Assembly: GCF_937616625.2 (NCBI RefSeq)
Contig: NC_065571.1
Location: forward strand, 50,391,651-50,455,650
Source of the DNA: Mercurialis annua
Lineage: Eukaryota; Streptophyta; Magnoliopsida; Malpighiales; Euphorbiaceae
Length of the DNA: 64,000 nt
Direction: 5' to 3'
The notes under the pieces were generated by a model, which saw nothing but the letters and a program-made list of their open reading frames with translations, did not search any database and was not told where the DNA came from. Positions within the stretch are counted from its first letter, which is position 1. Each line of letters starts with the position of its first letter. Position numbers and translations under genes: made by a program. Shown here piece by piece: positions 46,232-58,202 of the stretch.

Positions 46232-49112
46232 ATGTCTACATTAAAGGTTTCAGTGTCTTCCCCTTCTTCTTCTTCTTCTTCTGAGAGTTCTGCCAGTGAC
46301 CCTACCTACCCTGTTCCTCTTGCTACCCTTGTGGAGTTGTCATCTGACGAAGAAGGGTTGTCTCAGAAGGTGATCCCTGATAGTGAGGAGGGTGTTGATG
46401 ACAGAGGGCCAGAGGGTGAGGCTCCCCTTGAGGATGCTGGTGGAGATGAGGCCGGAGATGGTGAACTGGGCGATGATGAAGGAGATGAGGAGGATTTTGT
46501 TTTGAAGAGACGTAAAGTCTCCTCCGGGGTATCTTCTAGTAAGAAAAAACCTTTGTCTGAGTGGCCCATTGTCCTCGGTCAAAGTGCCCTAGTATGGATT
46601 AGGGCGAGGTACGAGATTCCCTCCACCATCGGGATCCGGATTCCTTCTGAAGGATCGGCTGTTGACCAAGTCCTAGGTGACGACGAGCAGTTGATTTTTA
46701 TAGAAGATTTTGAAGCAGGCTTGAGGCTACCCCTTGATGGCTTTACACAGATGGTGTTTGACCATCTTAAAATTCCTTTAGGTCAACTTCACCCTAACGC
46801 CCATCGCCATTTGACGGGGATTTTTATTCGTGGGCTCCATCTGAAGAGGTCGGTTGGCTATGAAATTGTCCGGGCGATCTATTCTCTCGGGAGGAAGAAA
46901 AGTGATGAGTTCTTCTATCTGCAACCTGGCCGATCTCCCTTTTGTGGCCTTCCCAATTCTTTAAAGCGGTGGAAAGGTTCTTTCGTGATTGCTAAACAGG
47001 AAGGGGGTTGGGGCTCCATCCCCAATATATTTTTGGAAGGTCCTAGGAAATTGGACAAGGTTACATTGAGCGAGGATGATCAGAAAACGTTGACTTTGCT
47101 CCGGGATGGCGAGAAGGTTCATGTGGTGAAGCTCATTGAACAATATTTTGGCTGGGATCAAGGCGTTGCTTCCAAGAGAAGCAGGAGAGTAATGAGTGGC
47201 AAGAAGGGAAAGAAGAAGAAGAAGAATGATGATAAGCAGGAAACCTCGCCTCTCAAAGAGGGCGAGTTTCCTGATGATGGCGAACCACCTCTCTCTTCTC
47301 CTCTTAATATTTCTTCTATGCCCCTTAGTCCTTCTGGTACCTTGTTTGTACCATGAAGCTTTTGTTCTCTTTGTGTTCTGATTTTTAGTTCCTGATATTT
47401 GTTTATTTTCTTGGAATTCTCAGTGGTTGACTTCAAGGAGCTCCAACAGAAGGTTATGGAGGATAGAAGAGCTCGCCGAGAGAAAGAGGTGCGGGAGAAG
47501 GAGGCTCTCGCTCAGGCTGTCTCTGCGAAACTCTCCGAGGCGGGGAAGGGGCCTCAAAAGAAGGGGGGCGATGTTCCTTCCCAGACCGGAAATAAGCTGT
47601 CTTCTTCCCAGAAGGATGATGGCTCTGCCCCAACTCCTCCTGTTGCTTCCAGGGTGGTGCTTCCTGGTTTTGCCATTAGGGAGCCTGTTCTGAGTCCTCC
47701 TTCCGCTGCTGTTCCCTCTTACACTGGAAAAGGGAAGAACAAGATGGAGGTTCCCTCGAAGGATAAGAAGTCTAAGTCCATTCCTCCTCCTCCTCCAGCT
47801 GTGATGACTGCTTCTTCGGGCTCGAAGAGACGAGCTCCTTCCTCTGGGGGCGAGGATGTTGCTGAGGAGGTCCTTCCATGAAGAAGCCGCGGAAGGACGT
47901 TATGGTGACTCAGGTCGACCTTATCCTTCAAAAGTATGGGATGGAGGCCACTAGCCGTTGTCCGGCTGTTGCGGCTGACATCTTTAGGGGTTCTTGCTGC
48001 CCTTCTGATGTCGATTATTATCTGAGAAGGCCGGACGACGTGCTGATCGACGACTGCTTTACCGGCCTGCTAAGGGTGATTATTTTAGTGCCTTTTTCTC
48101 TTTTCCTTCTTCTTTCTCCTTTTTTTTTATTAACGTTACTTTATTTTGTTTCTAGGCCGGCTTCGCCATCCGCCAATACTGCTCAAACCGTCTGAATGAC
48201 GAGGATGTTCTGGCTAAGCTGAGGGCGGAGTACAAGCTTTTGAAGGGGAAGCATGACTCTCTTAAAGCTGAGCACGGCGGATGTGCTCCTAAGCAAACCT
48301 CTCTTCGCGCCGATGTGGATCGGTTGTCGAAAGAAAGGGAGAGTGCTGTCAAGCAGTAGCAGGCGCTATCTGCTGAGGTCGCCCGCCTTAAAAAGGAGAA
48401 CAAGAGTTTATCTGCGGAGGTGGTGATCAAGGGGAGTGATTATGAGGAGCTGAAAAAGGAATTTGACACCACTGTCCTGGCTCTTACTGAGAAGGTGTCT
48501 GCTGCTGAGAAGAAGCTTTATTTGAAGCGGGGTCGAATGACTCGTGAGAAGGAAAGGCGTCGCCGCAATACCGCCCAGCTGGCCAACGATCTGACTGATT
48601 TTACTGAGGCTATTGTGGGTACTTACTTAGAACGTCATCCTGATGGTGACGTTGACTTTTTGTACGGCTTTCCTTCTGGGGTCAACAGTGAGAGCGAGCC
48701 GGATTCCCCTGAAGACTTGTTTGTTTCCATCAAGTCTGAAAATGGTGGAGGTGCTGCTGAGGAAGCCAAGCAGTCTGCCCAAGGGGCCCAGGAACCTGCC
48801 AAGGCTGGCGAGAAGCCTCTTGTTCCCGGTTTGGGAGGTAGTCCTGAGGAGAAGGACTTCGGTTTGATTATTTCTTCTGAGCGCCCTTTTGCTGCTCTGG
48901 AGTTATTGGATAGGCCCTCTGATTTGGATTCTATTCTTCCCGAGGCCGATCCTCTAAGTCTAGCCGACGTCCCTTCTCCTTCCCGGTCCGGCAACATTGT
49001 TGTCGCTGCTTCTTCAGTTGCGGGAAATTCGCAGGAAGCATTATCTGACCCCGCTGCTTCCGAGGTTGTTAAGGGAGCTCTCCCTGAGAAGACTGAGGAT
49101 GTGAAGCTTTAG
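46232..49112 (+). pseudogene. Additional antisense ORF (aORF) of the Tat element, broken
   Basis: First part 46232-47356 (374 codons): a Ser- and acid-rich N-terminus, then a domain of about 150 residues (WIRARYEIPST through LKRWKGSFVI) that matches my memory of the 'putative gypsy-type transposon' domain of plant retroelements. After an intron-like gap (acceptor before 47424) a Lys/Pro-rich part runs to a stop at 47881. A +1-shifted frame (MKKPRKDV) continues to 48075, another intron-like gap (48076-48155) follows, then a coiled-coil part with TAG at 48358. The last open part, 48420-49112, is acidic. Function in the element is not known to me. The frameshift and stop make this copy probably inactive. 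Confidence 0.7.
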
Positions 49113-49618
49113 GAGCCCCTTCCCCCCCCCCCCTTTTTTTGTTATGTACTTTGTACATTTGTATATTTTCTTTTGTTAGGAATTTTATTTTCCTTTGTAA
49201 TTTTTTGTGGGGCATTTACCCTCTTTTTAATATATATCTTTTTTGCCTTCTTTATTTTTGAGATAGCTAGTTTCTATGTTCTTTTTATTTTAGGCGATAT
49301 ATATTTTGACTGTGTATTTTCCTTTTTTGGGAATGAACTCGTCAGTTCTCCTCTTTGAAAATATTTTAAATAGTCAGTAATTATGGTAAAGAGACGATAT
49401 CTGTGGAAATTCCTTGTCCGAGCAAGGGTAAATTAAAATACTTGCATAAATTCAAATACAATACCGTGATGAAATATCACTTGTAGAAATTGAAACACAA
49501 TGCTGTGATTAAACATCACTTGGAGGAATTGAAATACAATATTGAAACTAACATCGCTTGACTAATTATGTTAATTCTTAAGGAATAACTAATCATGTCG
49601 GATGGTGACCCATTGTCA
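49113..49618. other. Noncoding region between aORF and integrase 3' ends
   Basis: T-rich stretch with loose direct repeats of the AATACAATACCGTGATGAAATATCACTTG kind (about 49450-49560, three imperfect copies of about 50 bp). No ORF. Confidence 0.5.
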
Positions 49619-50677
49619 CTAAATTTTCCTCAAGTTGTTGGCGTTCCATGTCCTTGGTATGATTCTTCCCATGGAGTTAGTGAGTTTAAATGTTCCTTCT
49701 TTAATGACCTCGCTGATGGTGTAAGGTCCTTCCCAGTTTGGCTGCAGTTTTCCGCTTCCTGCTTCTCCTTTTTTGACTTCGGTTTTTCGCATGACGAGGT
49801 CGCCTAGTTTGAATTTTCTTTTCTTCACATGGCTGTTGAAATGTTTGGCCATCTTTTGTCTGTAGGCTTCCATCCTGATGTCTGATCTGTTGATTTTTTC
49901 AACCAGGAGATCCAGATTGTTCCTGAGCTCTTCTTCGTTTTCTTCTAGGTTTAGCTGGTTGTCTTCTGTCCTTGGCGTGGGTGCGCCGATCTCTACAGGA
50001 ATTACAGCCTCCGTTCCATAGGCTAGGGCGAACGGAGTTTCGCCCGTTGATTCTCTAGGGGTGGTACGGTAGTTCCATAGGACGCTGTAGAGTTCTTCTA
50101 CCCATCTTCCTTTGCACTCGTCTAGTCTTTTTTTTAGTCCGGCCAGTAGGATTCTGTTGGCCACTTCGGTTTGCCCATTTGATTGTGGATGGTAAACCGA
50201 AGTGAACCTTAGGTCGATCTGATACTCGGCACAAAACTTTCTAAACTTTGCTGAGTCGAACTGCTTTCCGTTGTCTGTGATCAGCACCTTCGGTATTCCA
50301 AACCTGCACAAGATAGATCTAAAGAAAAAGTTAGTTATGCGTTGTTGGGTGATTTTTGCCAGTGGTTCTGCCTCTATCCACTTGGTGAAGTGGTCAATTG
50401 CCACTACCAGGAACTTCCGTTGTCCTGTGGCCAAAGGGAGAGGTCCCAGGATGTCCATACCCCACTGGGCGAACGGCCATGCACTGCCGATGGGTTTCAT
50501 TTCTGAAGCTTGCTTTCTTGGTACCAAGGCATGTTGCTGGCAAGGCCAGCATCCCCTTACTAGCGTTGTAGCTTGTTCTTTCATCGTGGGCCAATAATAG
50601 CCTTGTAGCAGTGCTTTCCTGACCAGTGTTGATGCTCCGTCATGTGCTCCGCAGGTCCCCTCATGTAATTCTTTCAT
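49619..50677 (-). CDS. Ty3/gypsy integrase (partial pol)
   Basis: 352 codons. An HHCC zinc-binding N-terminus (LHEGTCGAH then CWPCQQH) is followed by the DDE core: WGMDILGP, then ITDNGKQF, then NGQTEVANR with the catalytic Glu. A C-terminal region with KRKFKLGDLVMRK and LQPNWEGPY is typical of Ty3/gypsy integrases. The RT and RNase H that normally precede it are absent. The frame overlaps the end of gag by 17 bases in another frame, so it is the remnant right of an internal deletion. Without RT the element cannot copy itself. Confidence 0.9.
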   Translation of the reverse strand: MKELHEGTCGAHDGASTLVRKALLQGYYWPTMKEQATTLVRGCWPCQQHALVPRKQASEMKPIGSAWPFAQWGMDILGPLPLATGQRKFLVVAIDHFTKWIEAEPLAKITQQRITNFFFRSILCRFGIPKVLITDNGKQFDSAKFRKFCAEYQIDLRFTSVYHPQSNGQTEVANRILLAGLKKRLDECKGRWVEELYSVLWNYRTTPRESTGETPFALAYGTEAVIPVEIGAPTPRTEDNQLNLEENEEELRNNLDLLVEKINRSDIRMEAYRQKMAKHFNSHVKKRKFKLGDLVMRKTEVKKGEAGSGKLQPNWEGPYTISEVIKEGTFKLTNSMGRIIPRTWNANNLRKI

Positions 50678-51539
50678 GATGTACTCTCCTTCTTCTTTGT
50701 ATGATGGCCAGCAGGTCTGTGGACAGCTTCTTTTGAGGGATGCATGCTACGAATCTAGCCTGGAAAAGTCCTGAGAATTGTTTGAACGTCAGCACCGATC
50801 CTGGCTTTAAACTCTGGTACCATTCCTGCGCCAGACCTTTTAAGGTAGTAGGAAAAAGTTTGCATAGTACGTGATCTAAGTTTGTCTGAACATTGATCAC
50901 CGCTTGGAATTTGTGAATATGGCTCTTGGGACAGCCTGTTCCATCGTATGATTCCAAATTTGGAGGGTATCTGAACTTTGTAGGGAACTCGTGAGAGATG
51001 ATGAAATCTGCAAGTGGTGAGTCACTTCGAAGAGAGATGTCTACGTCTTCACATCTTATTCCAAGCCTGCTCATGACTTGGCGGACTTTTTCCTCCAGAT
51101 GCTCTTCTCCGCCTTTGAGGGTGTGTTGTTCCTCCATCCAACGTTCTTCGTCTGGAATTACTATGGGGGCGTTTTGTTTCTTTGCGGAATTTTCCGGGGC
51201 ACCTTCCTCTCGCATCAGTTCTTTTCCCTTGTCTATGGTTGACGTTGACTTCTGTACTGGTGATTTCACTGATCCCTGCTCTGGCGATTTTAACGAGATA
51301 CTCTGTTTGATGTCTTTGAGTAGACTGGTGATTTCTAGGAAAGCCTTGAACATTGCTTGGTTGTTGATTGGCTCTTCATCAGGTGCTATGGCTATTGGAG
51401 GTATCGTCTGTCTTATCGCCAGGGGGTCGCTGGTTTCTCCTTCTTCGCTGGTTGGGGGGAACAGATTTAGGGCCGGTGGTTCTGTTTCCCTGTCTTCTCT
51501 GTTGGTAGCTGGTAGAGTATTATCTCGTAGGGGATCCAT
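50661..51539 (-). CDS. Ty3/gypsy gag, 3'-truncated by deletion
   Basis: 292 codons from the ATG near the 5' LTR. A low-complexity N-terminus is followed by the retrotransposon gag domain (AEWYQSLKPGSVLTFKQF and FQARFVACIPQKKLSTDLL). After LLAII the frame runs into sequence belonging to the integrase region (about 50690-50705) and stops. No zinc knuckle or protease remains. Confidence 0.85.
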   Translation of the reverse strand: MDPLRDNTLPATNREDRETEPPALNLFPPTSEEGETSDPLAIRQTIPPIAIAPDEEPINNQAMFKAFLEITSLLKDIKQSISLKSPEQGSVKSPVQKSTSTIDKGKELMREEGAPENSAKKQNAPIVIPDEERWMEEQHTLKGGEEHLEEKVRQVMSRLGIRCEDVDISLRSDSPLADFIISHEFPTKFRYPPNLESYDGTGCPKSHIHKFQAVINVQTNLDHVLCKLFPTTLKGLAQEWYQSLKPGSVLTFKQFSGLFQARFVACIPQKKLSTDLLAIIQRRRRVHHERIT

Positions 51540-51596
51540 TCTTGAAAAAGCAAATTCTGAAAAAGTATCTAAAAGGAACGACGAAACTAATAAGTT

Positions 51597-51613
51597 CCAC
51601 GCTCACCGCACCA
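51597..51613 (-). promoter_or_regulatory. Primer-binding site, tRNA-Phe
   Basis: The + strand shows CCACGCTCACCGCACCA, the 3' end of plant tRNA-Phe(GAA) with CCA, two bases from the 5' LTR. Confidence 0.88.
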
Positions 51614-51615
51614 AA

Positions 51616-52072
51616 TGATACGGATCGATCTTAAAGGGTCGCCCGTACTGTTTTTCCTGCACAAGTAATAAGTATAAGCTCAAAGGACCTCAGGCTTGCT
51701 CAGCCTGAAAGCCACTCCGATGCTTAAGTCAGAGAGGGTTTTTTGGTAGGTAAATGAGTGTAAGAGTATTTAAGTCTGATTTGTGCTTACCCTTCTCAGC
51801 ATTCGATGGCTTCCTTTTATAATGAGTTTAAGGCGGTTGTTATCTGGTAAATCGTGGGTTTGTCCCACGATTATTGGTAATGGTGAAGGCACGTTCCCGA
51901 TTATCCCGGGTAGTGGGTGTCAGGGAACAGTGTGGATGAGGTCGCCTAGATGGCAGACCTGGATGAGTCCGCCCGAGACAGACATGGGCGATGGGAGATT
52001 TGGAGACCCGTTGGGCGAGCATAGCATTTGTTAGGCGATGCTTGGAGCTCTGACATTATTAGGGCGGTATCA
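51616..52072 (-). repeat. 5' LTR of the Tat element
   Basis: 457 bp, pair of 45345-45801, followed by target duplicate CTTAG at 52073-52077. Confidence 0.93.
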
Positions 52073-52077
52073 CTTAG

Positions 52078-53759
52078 AAAGATACGTGCTAATGTAACAA
52101 AACTTTTAATTAATTTAATATTAATTATACAATACATTATTATAATCAATGACGGGAGAAGGAGAGGCATGTGAGGGTCATGACCTCCTCCAAATTTTCA
52201 AAATTAGCAAGATTAGCACTAATTTTTTTAATATTTTATAATTTAACCCCCCCTAATTTTTAAGATTGCCTACTTCATATATTATATATTGCAATTTGGC
52301 CTTTCTTATGTTGAAATCCTAGCTCCGTCACTGGATATAATTGTAATGTAATAAATTTAGTTAATATAATAATTTATAAATAAATATTATTGATGTTAAT
52401 TAAATTTTAAAATTAAAATATTAGATTTATTTATAACAAAAATTTAAAATAATTTAATATTGATTATAAAAAAATAAATCGGTATAATTTTAATCAATTT
52501 AACTAAAATATACATTGACGAGTCACATTACGAGTCACGTAAATTTTAAGTAATGCGAAACTAGTAATTTAAAATTCATGCAGACACATTACACATACAC
52601 AAAAAAAGGACAGCCAACAATCCGAACGTGTATACACAGATTATAAATAAAAAGGAAAAGGAAAAGTGATACCTATAAACTCCATGACCAAAACATGAGG
52701 TCTCAAAAGAGATAGAATTGGTCATTAATTTTGGCCGCCTTATATTCTGCAACTTAAAATAAAATAAAATAGAAAAACATTACAGCATACTACAGTAGCA
52801 AAAGGCCATGTACGTAAGACTACGTGAGAAAGTCAAATTCCATGCAAATTCCTCAACTAATAATCTTTAAAACAAATTACAAGAGAATTATTCTATGTAA
52901 AAAGATTATGGACATTATAATTTTTTATATTCAATTTAAATAAAATTTATGTTTAATTATATTAAATTTAAATTTAAATATATTTTATTTTTATTAATTT
53001 ATAATAAAATTGTTTTATCCAAATAATTATACAATATTTAATTTCTCCATAATTTTCTTTCAATTCAAAATTTATTATTTTCAAGTATACTTAATAATAA
53101 TTGTTGATATATTCATCTATTAAATAACTACGAAATAGATAGAAACATAGTCTGACTATATATGCCATGGATAAAATTGCCCTTGAACATTTTTTTATCT
53201 TTTTTTAGAATTGAACATTTATATATGTATCTACTTTGTATCTATTGTATACTTGAATAATAAAAATTATCACTAAATAAATTTGAAAAAAATAAATTTT
53301 GAATTAATCAAAATTATGGAAAAATTAAACGCATGTTGAATTATCCTTTTTATTAATTTATAATAATCTATTTTAACCTAATAATTCAACACGTGTTCAA
53401 TTTTTCCATAATTTTTATTTAACCGAAATTTATTACTTTCAATTTCACTCGCTAATAATTGGTAGCTATTCAAGCGAAAGAAAGGGGATATAAGTATATT
53501 TTCGAAAATTAGTCTAAGTATTTTTATCATAACTCGCTTTTTCGACATCGGATTAACTGATTCAGACGTAAGTTAACTCGAATACCTACAATTTTCATGA
53601 AGACGTCCGATCCGGATTCAACCTGGAAAAGGTACGAAATTTCCCTTGAAGATGCTGTATGTGTGCATTTTTGTGAAATCTGCCTGTACGCAGTCCGAGT
53701 ATGTAATTCATAAATCATTTTTCCGACGTCGGATTTCATCGATTCAAACGTCTGTGGAA
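52078..53759. other. AT-rich spacer with a dispersed repeat
   Basis: No gene seen. 53480-53759 contains two related blocks (TTTTTCCGACGTCGGATT and TTTTTCGACATCGGATT) and resembles 44577-44745. The last bases run into the CysRS fragment. Confidence 0.5.
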
Positions 53760-54355
53760 AGTTTCATGTCTAACTGATAATATTTAATCATAACAGAAGA
53801 AAATGTATGTACAACTTATCTTTCATGTATGTAGCATGTCGCTGATGATTTTGAATGGATCAGATAACGCAGCCAACAAATCAGGCGTGTGGAGATCATC
53901 TGACATTGAGGAGACGGACACATTGTAGAACGTATTTATGCAATCTAACATTTCAAAAGCTACCTTGTGCGGGTTGATGACAGTTTCACAATCATATAAG
54001 TTCTGTAACCAATTGAAATTTAATGGCAGAATCAAATAATTTAAAATCTAACAAAAGGCAGATGAGAAAAATTAAGCAAAACATTTCAGCTTCCGGTTTG
54101 ACTAGAATAAGAATGCAGCATCTTATTACCATGAAGCCAAAGCCAAGAGAGGTTGAGTTAAAAATTAAGCATATTTAATTGCTTTGGACAATGATCATTA
54201 ATGACATCCAATTTACAAATTTAAGCTAAAAACAATTAGCAAGTCATATAATTAAAAGGCAAGATCTCCAACCCAAGTCTTAACAATATCACAGTATCGT
54301 CTGCTTAAACTAATTGGATCTTCCCCCAATTCTTTTGCGCGAGCAATTATCTACA
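53760..54355 (-). pseudogene. CysRS fragments, middle copy (exon 7 and part of exon 3)
   Basis: 53820-54005 matches CysRS exon 7 (CVINTFYN to LHTPDLLAAL-like residues) with an internal deletion. 54290-54349 matches the start of exon 3, and the sequence between is a deletion-scarred intron. It joins PPR-side sequence at 54355/54356, at the same base as the left copy (12229/12230). Confidence 0.8.
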
Positions 54356-54431
54356 ATAGCTGCCGTTTTCTGTTTCAATGTTTCTGTTTATGTGGAGCGA
54401 AGAAACCAACAAACTTTGAAGTTTACTGATA

Positions 54432-56447
54432 CTATGAATAGCATTTCACTTGTTCATCAAAAGTCATATCTTCTCTTTCCATATAATTATTGTCTGAATC
54501 TGACAATGGTTTGGCAATTCCATCCAATATTGAAACTATTTCTTTCATTTCAGGATGAGAAGGATGCCCCGAAAAAAACTCATGACTGATACCATATACC
54601 TCAATTGAGCTACAACCCGGCGTCTTTTTGACTCCAGGATCTTTCATTTTCCTTCTCACCTTTGTCACATCTTCCCATCTGTCTGCAAATGCATACATAT
54701 TGGCAAGAAGAGTATGCACACTGGAATCACTTGATTGAATTGTAGCCAGCTATTTCGCAATCCGCTCACCCATCTCAACATTCCCATAAATTCTGCAAGC
54801 ACTAAGCAAAGAGCCATAAAGTTGAACTGTGGCAGCGTTATTACCATCTGGTCTCTTTTCTGTTATCTAGCATTCCAGCTCGACCAAGCAAGTCAACTAG
54901 ACATCCATAATGTTCTGATTTTGGCCTAAATTGATACAAAATTGTCATAGAATTGAACAACTCGCGACCTTCGTCAACTTATCCTCCATGACGGCAGGCG
55001 CTTAAAACACCGATAAATGCAATATCATCTGGTTTAATTCCAGCTTGTTTCATTTGTGTAAAACATTCAAGTGCCTTGCTTGTTTTCCCGTTTGTAGCAA
55101 GCGCACATATGATTGAGGTCCATACGGGTGTATCCTTTATTCGCAATCCAGAAAAAATCTCCAAAGCTTTTTCTATGCACCCACATTTTGCATACATTTC
55201 TATCAAAGCAGTGGCAACAACTGCATCTACAGGAATTCTGTTTTCCTCTATGAATCCATGAATCCAGTGCCCTTGCTCGATAGCTCCTGTTTGAGCACAG
55301 CCTGTTAACTGAGAAACAACTATAGATTTGTCTGGTTTAACTCTTTTAACTAGCATTTCTCTAAAAAGTGCCACTGCCTCGTCAAAACGGTTAAACTGCA
55401 CATACCCATTAATCATAGCTGTCCAAATAACAACATCTCGAACTGAACTCCTATCGAACAACCTTCTAGCTTCTTCTAGCTCACCTCTGTTTGCATAACC
55501 GCTTACCATACTAGTCAAACAAATGAAATTTTTTGAAGGCATATCTTTAAACATTGCTCGGGCTATACTCAAAAAGCCACACTTGCAATACATGTCAATC
55601 AATGCATTTCCAATAATAGGAGTAAACTCAATATTTTCCCAACATAATCATGAATTTCCTTACCGAGTTCCAATCTTTTTAATGCTGTGCAAGCCGAAAG
55701 AGTGCGCACAATAGTAGCTTCATCAGGCATGAAACAACTCTCTTCTCGCATACGACAAAAAACGTTTACAGCATCCACAAATCTTCTACATCTGACGTAA
55801 CTAGAAACCATCACTTTCCAAGAAACCACATCTCTTTGAGGCATTTCATCAAACACCTTGGCCATACTATCAATTAAACCAAACTGGCCATACATATCAA
55901 TTAGGGAGTTACAGACATAAGGATCAAACTGAAGACCAGATTTTGTGACAACTCCACACAATTTTTCAGTCGCGAAAACATCTCCCAAGTGAGCAATCGC
56001 CTTACAAACAAATGGGTAGGTGAAATTATCAGGCGACAGCCCCTCTTCTCTCAGCTTAGAGAAAAAGAAAAGACATTTTGTATAGCTTCGACTCTTAGCA
56101 AAAGCTTTGATCATGAGATTGTAGATAAACAAACCTGGATTCTCTATGTGATTGAAGATTTTCTCAGCATAGTTGAGGTTTCCTTTAGTTGGGTCAGTGC
56201 AGAAGATTATGAGGGTTTTGAGGGAGAGATTGTCTTGGTGGAGTCCGACCCGGAAGATGTGGGCATGGATTTGTTTGAGACGGGTCATTGATTTGTAGTT
56301 TTTAGGAGTGAAATCCTTGCTAAGCGGTTCTGCAAAGGAGCAGAATGTGCTTCCATGGCGGGAAATTAACGTAATTTGTGTTGTGGATTTTGCATTGTGT
56401 TTCGGCGAACCACTCTTATTACACGGACCCTTACGCTCAGCCCACAA
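54432..56447 (-). pseudogene. PPR gene (PLS class, E-type), second copy, broken
   Basis: Same protein as 12306-19751 without the copia insert, starting near 56447. Open pieces are 55599-56447 (N-terminus and first repeats), 54979-55602 (middle repeats) and 54432-54719 (E-type end). Breaks: a small indel near 55635 shifts the frame, a TAA replaces a Leu codon near 54980, about 14 bases are lost near 54868, and a TAG replaces a Gln codon near 54752. The left copy is intact at the last three sites. Each copy is therefore dead by its own lesions, so the functional ortholog, if any, lies elsewhere. Confidence 0.88.
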
Positions 56448-56567
56448 AACTAAAAGAAGCTTACACTGTAGTGTTCGTTAAATCCCACTCCAGCTCCAAT
56501 ATGCTTCAATTATTTTCTCGACACTGCATACAGATTTTTAAAGAATGCATACTGATTGTTTTTATAA

Positions 56568-56917
56568 CAAAGGGTTAACGCGCCCCCTAAACTTGTGTCA
56601 CGGAGTCATCTAACCCAATTTATACTTTTTTGAGCAAATAACTCCAAAACTCTTCATTTTCGGGTCAAGTAACCCCATAATTGTATTTTTAAAACGCGTA
56701 AAATACAAATCGGAGGTAAGGGATGCAAAAAAGTAATTAGATACTTCCCTAATTGTTACGATAAAATTATCCTAAATCTGTTTTTTTAAAATAAAAATAT
56801 AAATTATGGGGTTATTTGACCCAAAAATGAAGAGTTTTGGGGTTAGTTGCTCAAAAAAGTATAAATTGGGTTAGATGACCCTGTGTCACAAGTTCAGTGG
56901 CGCGTTGACCCTTTGTT
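56568..56917. mobile_element. MITE-like foldback
   Basis: About 350 bp. Ends AACAAAGGGTTAACGCGCC and GGCGCGTTGACCCTTTGTT are inverted repeats; the arms continue inward (ACCCAATTTATACTTTTTTG / CAAAAAAGTATAAATTGGGT). Noncoding. Confidence 0.85.
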
Positions 56918-57412
56918 CATTGTTTTTAAATATCAGGGGATTGTTATAAGGTACCCCAAAAGTTAGGGGCTGTGTTGGATTATTAACCGTTTGGTTACGA
57001 CTGCAATGCATTTTAGCATTTAAATATATTAAAAATTATTATTTTTTATTTCTAAAAAATATATATGATATATTTATATAGTTTGGATTTTTAGGTTTCT
57101 TAAAATTTATAACCAAACCAACCAATTTTTTTATAAAAATTACTATAATATAAAAATCAGACTTGCCATTTTTAGTTTAGTTCGATTCAATTTTTCGATC
57201 AATGTGGTTCCCTGAACACCCCCAGTTGACATACTCTTATAATAGAACGTTTAAAAAATAAAATTACTACTATAAATTTGTAAAAATAGCATAAGTTTTT
57301 TTATACTAACAAAAAATTCATACTCTTTCAATTTTTTTTTAAATTAAATATTCCAATTTAATTATTATAAAAAAAATTAGTTCTTAATTATCTTGAAAGT
57401 AAAGAATAGTCT
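56918..57412. other. AT-rich spacer
   Basis: No supportable feature. Confidence 0.4.
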
Positions 57413-57900
57413 TACGCTCACTGCACGAAAGCAACTGTGAGGAATGTACTCTACAAGTTAGATTGACAAGCAAATAAATGAGTGTTCACTTGACTAATAC
57501 ACTAAATTTGCATCATTACAGCAAGGAATTGCAACTCTCTTAATCAACCTAGACGCTAACACTACAGATCAAGTTCACATATCAACGGAACATGTCGGAA
57601 ATGTCACGTGGACAATGCAAGAATACCAAAGCCGGAGGGAAAAATTTGCAAGAATGTCTGGGGGATCTAGTTATAAAGTTAATGAGAACACAAAAGAAGA
57701 GTATCATTTAACAGCTAAGAATGGCGACTTACATGGCCAAACAGTGCTTCTAAACGGGAAAGTACTTGCCGTAACTTCATCCAGAGATATCCGATGCTTG
57801 GAGCCTAAAAAAAACTAGCCTCTCCAATCCGATAAATGTGACTCCTTTCTCTATTGTATTTGTGCAGATTGCTAATATAACAGTTCCTGCCTGTGCATAA
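57413..57900 (+). pseudogene. GH79 heparanase-like fragment (end of exon 8, intron 8, exon 9)
   Basis: Similarity to the gene at 201-2791 starts abruptly at CTTACGCTCACTG and continues through intron 8 and exon 9 (57522-57900) to the same TAA. An indel near 57812 (CCTAAAAAAAACT against CCGATAAAAACT) shifts the frame. The upstream seven exons, including both catalytic Glu residues, are absent. Not functional. Confidence 0.9.
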
Positions 57901-58202
57901 GTCCGTAAATAAAGAAAAGAGTAATTTCTGCTGCTTCATGTGTAAACATGGTGTCAGACGCAAAACTGTTCTATAACACGTTACAAAAATTTCTTACACC
58001 CATGTTCACCCAAAAAATGTGCTCTTGCAAATGAAATACAATAAATATACAGTTCCTTGTTCCAATATAGATAGTCCTATTCTACAGGCATCATCCTGGT
58101 TTCTGAAACTAATTTCTTGTGTTTCATCAAGAAGTTATATGCTCTAATCTTGAGAATAAATTAAAAAATTCAAGCCATGTGTGTGAAATAAAAGAAAACA
58201 AC

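Larger units (their letters stand above)
45345..52072 (-). mobile_element. Tat-lineage Ty3/gypsy retrotransposon, internally deleted, with antisense ORF
   Basis: 6728 bp with 457 bp LTRs (45345-45801 and 51616-52072) that differ at one base I could see. Ends TGATAC...GTATCA. Target duplication CTTAG (45340-45344, 52073-52077). tRNA-Phe PBS and polypurine tract show the element reads on -. Order on -: 5' LTR, gag, integrase, then an ORF on the opposite strand, 3' LTR. The antisense ORF next to the 3' LTR recalls Retand-like Tat elements. Protease, RT and RNase H are missing. Confidence 0.9.
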
